This document shows, one piece after another, positions 43,874-52,510 of a DNA stretch of 64,000 bases. The first letter of the stretch is position 1; each line of letters opens with the position of its first letter. Made by a program: the position numbers and the translations under genes. Under the pieces are notes generated by a model. It ran no database searches. It worked only from the letters and a program-made list of their open reading frames with translations, and had not been told where the DNA came from. Origin of the DNA: Sphingomonas sanxanigenens DSM 19645 = NX02. GTDB lineage: Bacteria; Pseudomonadota; Alphaproteobacteria; Sphingomonadales; Sphingomonadaceae. Location of the stretch: NCBI RefSeq assembly GCF_000512205.2, contig NZ_CP006644.1:3982501-4046500 (forward strand), in the 5' to 3' direction.

Positions 43874-45286
43874 ATGGATAAGAAGCCGAACAGCAGACCA
43901 TCGGCGATCTCTGCCTTCTTCCAATCAATAGAAGCTTTCGAGAACGCGATGGTGCCAAGCTTAAGTTATCTCGCATTTCGACGCGATGGGGTCTGGCACC
44001 TCTTTCGAGGGCGCATCAACTACAATTTTTCGGGATACACCCGGGAGAAATTCGAGGTCAAAACTGCCAATATTCTCGCCGGCACGATGGTAGTCGATGG
44101 AGGTCCGGCCGAAGCCAGAAAAATTGTTGAGACGCTCGAAGAGGGGGCGCTTACCATTGGTAGAGACCGCTTGCTCTTCGAGCCCCAGTACGGGGGCGGT
44201 TACGCGTCTGTACACATCCCACTAATTCCCGAAGGAGCCGAGAAGCAGTTCCGCATGGGACTGCTCCAGATTCGTGGCAGCGATCAGCAGGGTTTCCTCA
44301 GCCACGCGCCATTTGATTGGGAGTTACGCGCAGCGGCAACGCCGTTTGACGGGGTCGGGGAGTTACTGTCAGCGCTCAGTATCGTTCACTTGCCCGAGCA
44401 AGCCAGCCTGTTTGAAGTGATGACCTTCCAGATCGCGGCCATTGATGCTTCATCCACTGTCGGAGGAACGAAGGCGCGGTTGGGAATCAGTCTCGCTCCG
44501 CGGCTTGATCATGCGAAGGCAAGCGTCGGCTATCGGGTGATCTCCAGCGGCACTGTCGTCGCTCGGGGCCGCATAGCCGGTTCGGATTTAAACTGGACAT
44601 CTGAAGCCGCCCGCGAAATAGCTTGGACGGAGTTGGAAGTCCCTCCAGCCGCCGTTGTTCAGGCTTTCGCATGCTACGATGGCATCGCCTACCAGCACTG
44701 GTGGCTCCAAGATCCGCAACATAGCCAAAATCCAAGGCGAGCGGCATTCATGCGCATCGATCCTGGCCTGACCACCTTGACCTCTTTTTTGGGAGAGCAG
44801 CCAACCAAGCAAGCTCGCGACCTAGAATTTGCCGTATCCTGGCTTTTATGGTTACTCGGGTTCAGTCCAGCTCATATTGGCGCGAACCAAAAAATGTCCG
44901 ACGCAGCCGATATTCTTGTTACCACGCCCCAAGGACACTTCGCAGTTGTAGAGTGTACGACTAGCGTCCTCAAGTCTGGCCACAAACTTTCTCTGCTGGT
45001 AGAGCGTACTGAGCTTATCAGACAGGCGTTAAGGCAGTCCAACAGCCAGTATTTTCGCGTACTTCCGATCATTGTAACAACGAAAACCCGCGAGGAAATC
45101 AAAGCGGAACTCGACGATGCTCGACGGTCAGGCATAGTGGTGGTAACGAGAGATGACCTGCCGCTTTTAATCGAGCGGACGCTGCTGATCTCTGATCCTG
45201 ATCAAATCTACGTTGAAGCGGAGCAGACACTGCGCGAATCTGAGGCTGCGCCTGTAATTGAGCCGGAGTTTCATCTTGACGTGTAG
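43874..45286 (+). CDS. Hypothetical protein, possible PD-(D/E)XK-like C-terminal domain
   Basis: 470 residues; GGAG lies 8 nt before ATG 43874. I do not recognise the family. The first 300 residues look like a mixed beta-rich region without known motifs. From about residue 310 the pattern is LEFAVSWLLWLLGFSPAHIG, AADILVTTPQGHFAVVECTTSVLK and ELIRQALRQSN, the alpha-beta order of restriction-endonuclease-like folds: Asp in AADIL, then Glu in VVECT, with the usual Lys replaced by Thr. Codon and base use is visibly more AT-rich than its neighbours, and no neighbour is related, so it is probably an acquired single-gene insertion between two operators of the hydroxyproline regulon. A DNA-linked or defence role is conceivable but unproven. 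Confidence 0.72.
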   Translation: MDKKPNSRPSAISAFFQSIEAFENAMVPSLSYLAFRRDGVWHLFRGRINYNFSGYTREKFEVKTANILAGTMVVDGGPAEARKIVETLEEGALTIGRDRLLFEPQYGGGYASVHIPLIPEGAEKQFRMGLLQIRGSDQQGFLSHAPFDWELRAAATPFDGVGELLSALSIVHLPEQASLFEVMTFQIAAIDASSTVGGTKARLGISLAPRLDHAKASVGYRVISSGTVVARGRIAGSDLNWTSEAAREIAWTELEVPPAAVVQAFACYDGIAYQHWWLQDPQHSQNPRRAAFMRIDPGLTTLTSFLGEQPTKQARDLEFAVSWLLWLLGFSPAHIGANQKMSDAADILVTTPQGHFAVVECTTSVLKSGHKLSLLVERTELIRQALRQSNSQYFRVLPIIVTTKTREEIKAELDDARRSGIVVVTRDDLPLLIERTLLISDPDQIYVEAEQTLRESEAAPVIEPEFHLDV

Positions 45287-45480
45287 GTCAGCGCGAGCGG
45301 CAGCCGATAGCAATTAAACTCGATCGATGAGCGGGCATCATGGGCAGCGTGCCCTGTCAGCGGTTCAACGACCCGGCCTCCGGATCCGAGACCGCCGCTT
45401 TTTGGGGTAGCTGACAGTAAACACCACGCATGCGTCAGCCCCCCAATGACTGCACCAAACCCACCTTGCCACGGTTTATC

Positions 45481-45496
45481 ATATACCGTATACGAT
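45481..45496. promoter_or_regulatory. Family-2 operator upstream of the hydroxyproline operon
   Basis: ATATACCGTATACGAT is one base different from the GH127 site. It ends 25 bp before the ATG of the deaminase-like gene. Confidence 0.72.
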
Positions 45497-45521
45497 GATG
45501 ACGCACTATGGAGAACCCCGA

Positions 45522-46436
45522 ATGAATGCGTCAAATGTCCTGTGGCAGGGCGTCTATCCTGCTGCCACCACCCAGTTCGCCGAAGACCTTTCGATCGATC
45601 TCGATGAAACGCAGAAGGTCCAGACGGCCCTGGTGGATGATGGCGTGGACGGGCTGATCCTGCTCGGCACCTGCGGCGAGAACAACTCGCTCGAGCCCGA
45701 CGAGAAGCGCACCGTGCTGGCCGGCGCGGTCGAGGCGGTCGGGGGGCGGGTGCCGCTGGTTGCGGGCGTTTCCGAATTCACCACCGCGCGCGCGGTGCAA
45801 TATGCCAAGGATGCCGAGGCGATCGGGCTCGACGGGCTGATGCTGCTGCCGGCGATGGTCTATGTGCCCCGCGCGGAGGAACTGGTCGCGCACTTCGCCG
45901 CGGTGGCCGCGGCGACGTCGCTGCCGATCATGCTCTACAACAACCCGCCCGCCTATCGCGTCCAGATCGGCTTCGACGTGCTCGACGAACTGGCGGCGAT
46001 CCCCAACATCGTCGCGGTCAAGGAAAGCGCGCCCGATCCGCGCCGCTTTACCGACGTGATCAACCGCTATGGCGATCGCTACACGGTGATGGCGGGGCTC
46101 GACGACATCGCGCTCGAAGGGCTGATGCTGGGCGCCAGCGGCTGGGTGTCCGGCCTCACCAGCGCCTTCCCCACCGAATCGGTGCGGCTGGTCGCGGCGG
46201 TGCGCGAAGGCAAGTTCGACGAGGCTCTGGCCATCTACCGCTGGTTCATGCCACTGTTGCACCTCGACGCGGAGCATGACCTGGTGCAGTCGATCAAGCT
46301 GGCGGAACAGATCATGGGGCGGGGCAGCGAGCGCGTGCGGATGCCGCGCCTGCCGCTGACCGGCCAGCGCCGGGCGGACGTGATCGCCTGGGTGGAGGCC
46401 TGCGCCGCGACCCAGCCGAGCAAGATGGCGGCCTGA
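45522..46436 (+). CDS. DHDPS-superfamily lyase, likely 1-pyrroline-4-hydroxy-2-carboxylate deaminase
   Basis: 304 residues from ATG 45522 with GGAGAA upstream. The class I aldolase fold residues are Tyr139 (LYNNPPAY) and Schiff-base Lys167 (IVAVKES); the N-terminal substrate loop is LLGTCGENNSL. By sequence alone it could be dihydrodipicolinate synthase or another keto-acid lyase. Placement 8 bp before a 4-hydroxyproline epimerase gene makes it the deaminase that converts pyrroline-4-hydroxy-2-carboxylate to 2-oxoglutarate semialdehyde with loss of ammonia. It is the first gene of the operon with the epimerase, permease and amidohydrolase. Confidence 0.87.
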   Translation: MNASNVLWQGVYPAATTQFAEDLSIDLDETQKVQTALVDDGVDGLILLGTCGENNSLEPDEKRTVLAGAVEAVGGRVPLVAGVSEFTTARAVQYAKDAEAIGLDGLMLLPAMVYVPRAEELVAHFAAVAAATSLPIMLYNNPPAYRVQIGFDVLDELAAIPNIVAVKESAPDPRRFTDVINRYGDRYTVMAGLDDIALEGLMLGASGWVSGLTSAFPTESVRLVAAVREGKFDEALAIYRWFMPLLHLDAEHDLVQSIKLAEQIMGRGSERVRMPRLPLTGQRRADVIAWVEACAATQPSKMAA

Positions 46437-46444
46437 TCCACCGC

Positions 46445-47443
46445 ATGCGGCACAGCTTCTTCTGCATCGATGGCCACACGGCGGGCAATCCCGTCCGCCT
46501 CGTGGCCGGTGGCGCCCCGCTGCTGCGCGGCGCCAGCATGGCGGATCGGCGGATCGACTTCCTCGAGCGGTTCGACTGGATCCGCACCGGGCTGTGCTTC
46601 GAACCGCGCGGGCATGACATGATGTCGGGCGGGTTCCTCTACCCGCCGACATTGCCCGACAGCGACATCGGCATCCTGTTCATGGAAACCAGCGGCTGCC
46701 TGCCGATGTGCGGGCATGGCACGATCGGGATCATCACCTTCGGCCTCGAACATGGGCTGATCCCGGTCTCCACGCCCGGCAAATTGCGCGTGGAGGTGCC
46801 CGCCGGGGTGATCGACATCGAGTACCGCATCGAGGGAGACCGGGTGACGGGCGTGAAGATCCGCAACGTCCCCTCCTATCTCGCGCGGCGCGGCATCGCG
46901 ATCGACGTACCGGGCTTCGGGCCGCTGACGCTGGATGTCAGCTATGGCGGCAATTATTACGCGATCGTCGAGCCGCAGGGCGCCTATACCGGGCTGGACG
47001 ATCTCGGCGCGTCGCGCATCGTCGAGCTCAGCCGCACGATCCGCGAGCTGGTGCGCGCGGTCTATGAGCCGGTCCATCCGCTCGATCCGCGCATCCGCGG
47101 CGTCAGCCATGTGATGTGGACGGATGCGCCGCGCGGCGACGGCGCGGACGGGCGCAACGCGGTGTTCTATGGCGAGCGCGCGATCGATCGCAGCCCGTGC
47201 GGCACCGGCACCTCGGCCCGCCTCGCGCATCTCACCGCGCTCGGCCGGCTGGCGGTGGGCGATGCCTTCGTCCACGAAAGCTATATCGGCAGCCGCTTCA
47301 TCGGCCGGGTCGAGGCGGCGACGACGCTGGGCGACGCGCCCGCGATCATCCCCTCCATCGAGGGATCGGCGATCCAGACCGGGCTCAACACGCTCTGGAT
47401 CGACCGGGCGGACCCCTTTCATGCGGGGTTCTCCGTCACCTGA
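46445..47443 (+). CDS. 4-hydroxyproline 2-epimerase (proline racemase family)
   Basis: 332 residues. Both catalytic Cys are present: Cys89 in LPMCGHGTIG and Cys252 in RSPCGTGTSARL. This separates it from trans-3-hydroxy-L-proline dehydratases, where the second is Thr. IDGHTAGNPVRLV at the start and SYIGSRFIGRVE near the end are typical. It inverts trans-4-hydroxy-L-proline to cis-4-hydroxy-D-proline in the cytoplasm, the entry step of the bacterial hydroxyproline pathway. Its product is the substrate expected for the flavoprotein encoded at 59.8-61.0 kb. Confidence 0.92.
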   Translation: MRHSFFCIDGHTAGNPVRLVAGGAPLLRGASMADRRIDFLERFDWIRTGLCFEPRGHDMMSGGFLYPPTLPDSDIGILFMETSGCLPMCGHGTIGIITFGLEHGLIPVSTPGKLRVEVPAGVIDIEYRIEGDRVTGVKIRNVPSYLARRGIAIDVPGFGPLTLDVSYGGNYYAIVEPQGAYTGLDDLGASRIVELSRTIRELVRAVYEPVHPLDPRIRGVSHVMWTDAPRGDGADGRNAVFYGERAIDRSPCGTGTSARLAHLTALGRLAVGDAFVHESYIGSRFIGRVEAATTLGDAPAIIPSIEGSAIQTGLNTLWIDRADPFHAGFSVT

Positions 47444-47456
47444 CAGGGCCATGACG

Positions 47457-47482
47457 GCCATAACCACACAGCCATAACCACA
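47457..47482 (+). repeat. Two tandem GCCATAACCACA units in the permease leader
   Basis: Exact 12-mers at 47457-47468 and 47471-47482 (period 14) fill most of the 55-bp gap before the permease gene. Their role is unknown; they could be a regulator or RNA-binding site, or simply slippage. Confidence 0.45.
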
Positions 47483-47498
47483 AACAGGGGTAGCGCAT

Positions 47499-48938
47499 AT
47501 GGGTCTGCTCGGGCCGATCAAACCGATCGACAGCGGCGAAACGAAGCAGCACGGGCGCAGCCTGAAGGCGACGCTGAGCTGGCCCCATCTGGTCGCGCTG
47601 GGGGTGGGCGCGATCGTCGGCACGGGCATCTATACGCTGACCGGCGTCGGCGCCGATCGTGCCGGGCCGGCGGTGATCCTGGCCTTCGCCATCGCCGGCG
47701 CGGTCTGCGCGTGCGCCGCGCTCGCCTATGCCGAGCTCGCGACGATGATCCCGACCGCGGGCAGCGCCTATACCTATACCTATTCGGTGCTCGGCGAGGC
47801 GCTGGCCTGGGTCGTCGGCTGGAGCCTGATCCTCGAATATTCGCTGGCCTGTTCCACGGTGGCGGTCGGCTGGGGCGGCTATCTGGTCGGCTGGCTGCAG
47901 TCGGCGGGGGTCGTCCTGCCGGCGGCGCTGCTCGCGGGGCCGCATGGCGGCGGCATCGTCAACCTGCCCGCGGTCATGGTGTCGCTGGCGGTGATGGGCA
48001 TGTTGCTGGCGGGCACGCGCGAGAGCGCGACGCTGAACATCGTGCTCGTCATCATCAAGCTGGTCGCGCTCAGCATCTTCGTCGTCTTCGCGCTGCCCGC
48101 GTTCAACGCGGACAATCTCACCCCGTTCATGCCCTATGGCTTCGGCAGCGCGGAGGTGAACGGCGCCCCGCGCGGAGTGATGGCGGCGGCCGCGATCGTG
48201 TTCTTCGCCTTCTACGGCTTCGATGCGGTCGCGACCTCTGCCGAGGAAGCCAAGAATCCGGGGCGTGACCTGACCATCGGCATCATGGGATCGATGGCGG
48301 TCTGCACCTTGATCTACATGCTGGTGGCGATCGCCGCGATCGGCGCCCTGCCCTATCTGACATTGGCCAATTCGCCCGAGCCGCTGGCGCTGGTGCTGCG
48401 CACGCTCGGCCAGCCGACCGTCGCCTATCTGGTGGCGCTGGCGGCGCTGATCGCGCTCCCCTCCGTCATCCTCGTCATGATGTATGGGCAGAGCCGGATC
48501 TTCTTCGTGATGTCCCGCGACGGGCTGCTGCCGCGGCGGCTGAGCCAGGTGTCCGCCAACGGCTCGCCCCGGCTGATCACGATCATCACCGGGCTGTTCG
48601 TTGCGCTTGCCGCCGGGCTGTTCCGGCTCGACGAGATCGCCGCGCTGGCGAATGCCGGCACGCTGATCGCGTTCATCGCGGTGGGCCTCTGCCTGATGGT
48701 GCTGCGCCGCCGTTCACCCGAGCTCGTGCGCGTGTTCCGCTGCCCGGCGCCTTACCTGGTCGGGACGCTGGCGGTGCTGGGCTGCCTCTATCTGCTGTTC
48801 AGCCTGCCGAGTTCGACCTTGATCAACTTCCTGGGCTGGAACGCGATCGGGCTGATCATCTACTTCGCCTATGGCCGCAACCGGAGTGTGATCACGACCA
48901 CGGGCGCGGGTGCCAGCGAAGCGGGGCTGCCGGCGTAA
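47499..48938 (+). CDS. APC-superfamily amino-acid permease (CAT-like)
   Basis: 479 residues; AGGGG lies 8 nt before ATG 47499. About 12 membrane helices, with the APC signature in helix 1 (VALGVGAIVGTGIYTLTGVGADRAGPAVILAF) and the consensus GFDAVATSAEEAKNPGRDLTIGI in the middle. The family takes up cationic or neutral amino acids at the inner membrane. Its place directly after the epimerase gene suggests trans-4-hydroxyproline, or a short Hyp-containing compound, as substrate. Confidence 0.9.
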   Translation: MGLLGPIKPIDSGETKQHGRSLKATLSWPHLVALGVGAIVGTGIYTLTGVGADRAGPAVILAFAIAGAVCACAALAYAELATMIPTAGSAYTYTYSVLGEALAWVVGWSLILEYSLACSTVAVGWGGYLVGWLQSAGVVLPAALLAGPHGGGIVNLPAVMVSLAVMGMLLAGTRESATLNIVLVIIKLVALSIFVVFALPAFNADNLTPFMPYGFGSAEVNGAPRGVMAAAAIVFFAFYGFDAVATSAEEAKNPGRDLTIGIMGSMAVCTLIYMLVAIAAIGALPYLTLANSPEPLALVLRTLGQPTVAYLVALAALIALPSVILVMMYGQSRIFFVMSRDGLLPRRLSQVSANGSPRLITIITGLFVALAAGLFRLDEIAALANAGTLIAFIAVGLCLMVLRRRSPELVRVFRCPAPYLVGTLAVLGCLYLLFSLPSSTLINFLGWNAIGLIIYFAYGRNRSVITTTGAGASEAGLPA

Positions 48939-48943
48939 ACAAA

Positions 48944-49103
48944 AGCCCTCTCCCGCACTTCGCGGGAGAAGGTTGGGTGAGGGTGCGAGCAAAGCGAGCG
49001 TTCTTCGGCGCCGGGCTAATCTGCAAATGCGGTGCCTGAAGAACAGGAAGAAGCCTCGCTCCGCTCGGCCCCTCACCCAACCCTCTCCCCCAAGGGGAGA
49101 GGG
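48944..49103. repeat. REP/BIME-like inverted repeat pair
   Basis: A unit at 48944-48999 (CCTCTCCCGC..GCGGGAG, then GGTTGGGTGAGGG) recurs inverted at 49053-49103 (CCCTCACCCAACC, then CTCCCCCAAGGGGAG). The spacer itself has matching ends (GTTCTTC at its start, GAAGAAC at its end), so about 160 bp form one large palindrome with a hairpin in each arm. It has the form of a repetitive extragenic palindrome doublet and may end or stabilise the transcript between permease and amidohydrolase genes. Confidence 0.65.
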
Positions 49104-49160
49104 CAGTCCGGCGCACACACGACGTTCTCGGCATTTCCGTTTGTGAAGGGGGAACAGGAC

Positions 49161-50657
49161 ATGCAACTCACCCGCAAGGGCTTTCTCGGGCTGGCCACTT
49201 CGGCGCTTGCGGCAGCGGCGGTCCGCCCTGCCCTCGCCGCCACCCCCAAAGCCACCGACAAGGTGATGCCGGCGCGGCGCACGCTGATCCGGGGCGCCGA
49301 CATCATCACGATGGACAGGACGCTGGGTGAAATCGCTGCCGGCGACGTGTTGATCGACAAGGGCAGGATCGCCGCGGTCGGCAAGGGGTTGCGCGCGGAC
49401 GATGCCGAACTGGTCGACGGTCGCGGCATGATCCTGATGCCCGGCATGATCGACGGCCACCGCCACATGTGGGAAGGCATGGACAATGGCGTGATCGCCA
49501 AGATCTCCCGCAGCATCGGCAACTACAACGAATACAAGCTGCGGACGATGGTCTGCTACCGGCCGGAGGATGCGTGGCTCGCGCAATATGCGAGCGCGAT
49601 CCAGGCGATCGATTCCGGCGTTACCTCGGTCATCGACTATTGCCATATCTTCCACACCGCCGAGCTCGCCGAGCAGGGAGCGCGCGGGCTGATCGAGTCC
49701 GGGATCGCCGGCACCTTCTGCTATCAGGTGTCGCACAGCCCGACCTACACGGCGGGAGACACGGTGCGGATGGCCGATGCCAATGCGATGCGCAACGCGC
49801 CCGCCGACGACATCCACTGGCGCACGGTCGAGCAACTGCGCGCGCGCGTGTTCACCGGTACGGACGGGCTCATCCGCTTCGGGCTGTGCCTCAGCCCCGG
49901 CATGAACGGCCGCCCGATGAAGGATCTCGCCGCCGAGTTCGCCAAGGTCCGCTCCTATCGGCCGCACATCGTCGCGCAGCATCATCACCGCGCGAAGGCG
50001 GTGCTGGCGCCCGACCTGTTCAACCAGTTCGAGCAGCTCGGGCCGGCGGGGCTGCTGGGCCCCGACTATCACGTCACCCACGGCAACGGCATGACCGATG
50101 CCGAACTGGCGATGTGTCGCGACACGGGCACGATGATCTGTTCGACCACGATGGGCGAGCACAGCTATCCCTACCCGTCCGTGCATGGCCGTGCGCGCGA
50201 GATGGGCGTCGCGGTCGGCATCGGCGTGGATGGCGCGCTCGCCTTCACCCACGATTATTTCCAGCATGTCCGCGGCGCGTTCTACAATCTGTTCCGCACC
50301 GACGAAGGCAAGGCGATCGCAGCGCGCTATCAGGGCGAGGATGCGCTCGACTTCGTCACCCGCCTCGGCGCCCGCGCGATCCGCGAGGAGGGCGTGACCG
50401 GCACGATCAGCGTCGGCAAGCGCGCGGACCTGCTGCTGCTGAAAACCGACCGCATCAACTTCCCGATCGTCGGGCCGCTGGCGGATCGGGTCGCCAACTA
50501 TGCCAACCAGCCCGACATCGACACGGTGTGGATCGCCGGCGTCGTCCGCAAGCGCGGCGGCGCGATGGTGGGGGTGGACATGAGGGCGCTGAAGGCACGG
50601 ATCAACGAGGCATCGACCCGGATCAACCGCGAAGGCGCGACGATCACCTTCCTATGA
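49161..50657 (+). CDS. Exported amidohydrolase (cytosine deaminase/TrzN-like superfamily)
   Basis: 498 residues from ATG 49161; AAGGGGG lies about 9 nt upstream. The N-terminus MQLTRKGFLGLATSALAAAAVRPALAA is signal-like (Tat-like TRKGFLG, one Arg only). Metal ligands include GMIDGHRHMWEG (H-x-H), a later His in AQHHHRAK, THGNGMTD and GIGVDGAL (Asp). SVGKRADLLLLK near the C-terminus is typical of the composite beta-domain. The substrate is unknown; in this context a peptide, cyclic dipeptide or lactam containing Pro/Hyp is plausible. Confidence 0.86.
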   Translation: MQLTRKGFLGLATSALAAAAVRPALAATPKATDKVMPARRTLIRGADIITMDRTLGEIAAGDVLIDKGRIAAVGKGLRADDAELVDGRGMILMPGMIDGHRHMWEGMDNGVIAKISRSIGNYNEYKLRTMVCYRPEDAWLAQYASAIQAIDSGVTSVIDYCHIFHTAELAEQGARGLIESGIAGTFCYQVSHSPTYTAGDTVRMADANAMRNAPADDIHWRTVEQLRARVFTGTDGLIRFGLCLSPGMNGRPMKDLAAEFAKVRSYRPHIVAQHHHRAKAVLAPDLFNQFEQLGPAGLLGPDYHVTHGNGMTDAELAMCRDTGTMICSTTMGEHSYPYPSVHGRAREMGVAVGIGVDGALAFTHDYFQHVRGAFYNLFRTDEGKAIAARYQGEDALDFVTRLGARAIREEGVTGTISVGKRADLLLLKTDRINFPIVGPLADRVANYANQPDIDTVWIAGVVRKRGGAMVGVDMRALKARINEASTRINREGATITFL

Positions 50658-50659
50658 TC

Positions 50660-50694
50660 CCAGGGGCCGATGAGCAGCACTCATCGGCCCCTGG
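50660..50694. terminator. 15-bp perfect hairpin between convergent genes
   Basis: CCAGGGGCCGATGAG (50660-50674) pairs perfectly with 50680-50694 across a 5-base loop. It lies between the stop codons of the convergent amidohydrolase and DUF885 genes and is probably a bidirectional terminator. Confidence 0.72.
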
Positions 50695-50720
50695 CTAGCC
50701 GGCCGGTCCGGCCCGGCCGA

Positions 50721-52478
50721 CTATTCGGGAAGTGCGGGGTTCCAGCCTTCGGGCAAGGTGCCGCCATCGGCGATGAACTGGTCGAGCCGCGCCTCGAGCA
50801 CGTCGAGCGGCACCGATCCCAGCGCCAGGATGCAATCGTGGAAGGCGCGCTGGTCGAACGCGGTGCCGAGCTTCGCCTCCGCCTCGGCGCGCTTGCGGCG
50901 GATCAGCATCTCGCCCAGCTTGTAGGCGAGCGCCTGCCCCGGCCACGCGATATAGCGGTCGATCTCGGTTTCGATCTCGCGCTCCGAATGGGCGGTGTGA
51001 TCGCGCATATATTGCTGCGCCTGCTCGCGGCTCCAGCCATAATGATGGATGCCGGTGTCGATCACGAGGCGCGAGGCGCGCCAGATCTCATAGGAGAGCC
51101 GGCCGAAATTCTCGTAGGGCGTGTCGTAGACGCCCATCTTGGTGCCCAGCCATTCGAGGTAGAGCGCCCAGCCCTCGCCATAGCCCGAAAAGCTGGTCTG
51201 GCGGCGGAAATCGGGCCGGCCCTTGGCTTCGGCGGCGACCGCGGCCTGGAAGCTGTGCCCCGGATTGCATTCGTGCAGGGTCAGCGCGGTCAGCGTGTAG
51301 AGCGGCCGCGAGGGCAGGTCATAGGTGTTCATCAGGCAGCTTTCGAGGCCGCCGCGTCCGCCCGTGTAGATCGGCGCCAGCGCCGGCGGCACCGGCAATA
51401 TGGTGAAGCGCCGCCGCGGCAGGAAGCCGATATAGTCCGCCAGCACGCCATCGACGCGCTTGGCGACATAGGCGGAGAAGGACAGCAATTCCCTGGGCGT
51501 CTTGGGATAGAATTGCGGATCGGTGCGCAGGAAGACGAGGAACTCCGCCATGCTGCCCTTGAAGCCGGTCTGGGCCTTCACCGTCTCCATCTCGGCATAG
51601 ATGCGAGCGACTTCCTTCCTGCCCATCTCGTGGATCTGCTCGGCGGTGAGGTCGAGCGTGGTGAAGCCCTTGATCTGCGCCTGGTAGAAGGCGGCGCCAC
51701 CCGGCATCTTCTCCCCCGCCAAGGTGGTGCGGGCCTGCGTCATATAATCGGTGCGAATGAAGGTCAGCAGCTTCGCGTAGGCGGGAACCACCGTATCGCG
51801 CACGACGCCTTCGGCCTCCGCCTTCAGCGTGGCCTGTTCCGCCGCCGGGATCGCGGTCGGCATGGCGGCGAACGGCGCCATGAAGGGATTGTCGGCACCC
51901 GCCTCCGTGTAGGGGACGATCGTCGCGTCGCGGCCGGTGACGACGACGCGCGGCACGCTGTAGCCGCGCTTGAGCCCGGCGCGCATGTTCGCGGTCTGCT
52001 CGTCGAAATAGCGCGGAATGTCGCGCATCCGCGCGATATAGGCGCGATAGGCCGCGGCGGTCGCGAAGCCGCCCGAGCGCGGATGGTGCCCCGCCCAGAA
52101 GAAGGTGTCGGCGTTGAACGGCGCCTCATAGGTCTTGTAGCGGATGTTGGTGGCGAGCGTTCCCACCGACGCCTTGAAGATCGCGTAATTGACCTTCTCT
52201 TCCGCCGAGAGCCGGTCGAGCGGGATCGCCTTCAGTTCGGCCAGCGCCTTGTCCCAATAGGCGAGGCGTGCGGCCTGCGACGCGGCATCGACGCGCGGGA
52301 GATGATCCGCACCGTCGATCCAGCGGCCGCTCGCGTCCCTGACCCGCGCCAGTTCGGTCTGCCGCCAGGTCCATTCGCGTTCGTACAGCGCCTTGAGGCG
52401 CGCATCGGCATCCTGCGCATGGGCAGGCGAAGCCGCCGCGACCGAGGCCGCCAGCATGGCGAGCGTCAAGGTTTTCAT
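50721..52478 (-). CDS. DUF885 metallopeptidase-like protein (copy C)
   Basis: 585 residues with signal peptide MKTLTLAMLAASVAAASPAHAQ; AAGGGA lies 6 nt before ATG 52478. It has the same blocks as copies A and B (LTLHECNPGHSFQAA, FSGYGEGWALYLEWLG, GIHHYGWSREQAQ) but Asn in place of Val in the metal motif and a different C-terminus. It resembles copy A more than copy B in the N-terminal third (HLPRVDA, EEKVNYA). It ends the operon M24, receptor 4, amidohydrolase, DUF885. Confidence 0.88.
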   Translation of the reverse strand: MKTLTLAMLAASVAAASPAHAQDADARLKALYEREWTWRQTELARVRDASGRWIDGADHLPRVDAASQAARLAYWDKALAELKAIPLDRLSAEEKVNYAIFKASVGTLATNIRYKTYEAPFNADTFFWAGHHPRSGGFATAAAYRAYIARMRDIPRYFDEQTANMRAGLKRGYSVPRVVVTGRDATIVPYTEAGADNPFMAPFAAMPTAIPAAEQATLKAEAEGVVRDTVVPAYAKLLTFIRTDYMTQARTTLAGEKMPGGAAFYQAQIKGFTTLDLTAEQIHEMGRKEVARIYAEMETVKAQTGFKGSMAEFLVFLRTDPQFYPKTPRELLSFSAYVAKRVDGVLADYIGFLPRRRFTILPVPPALAPIYTGGRGGLESCLMNTYDLPSRPLYTLTALTLHECNPGHSFQAAVAAEAKGRPDFRRQTSFSGYGEGWALYLEWLGTKMGVYDTPYENFGRLSYEIWRASRLVIDTGIHHYGWSREQAQQYMRDHTAHSEREIETEIDRYIAWPGQALAYKLGEMLIRRKRAEAEAKLGTAFDQRAFHDCILALGSVPLDVLEARLDQFIADGGTLPEGWNPALPE

Positions 52479-52510
52479 ATCATCCCTTCCTGGTCGCGGC
52501 GGCGCATCGC

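Noticed and set aside
45287-45480. Possible tRNA, attachment site or insertion-sequence end next to the AT-rich gene
   Set aside because: No cloverleaf, no terminal inverted repeats and no target duplication could be found by eye around the presumed insertion.
45522-46436. Reading this gene as lysine-biosynthetic dihydrodipicolinate synthase (dapA)
   Set aside because: Sequence motifs are common to the whole superfamily; tight linkage to 4-hydroxyproline epimerase and the shared operator favour the hydroxyproline deaminase.
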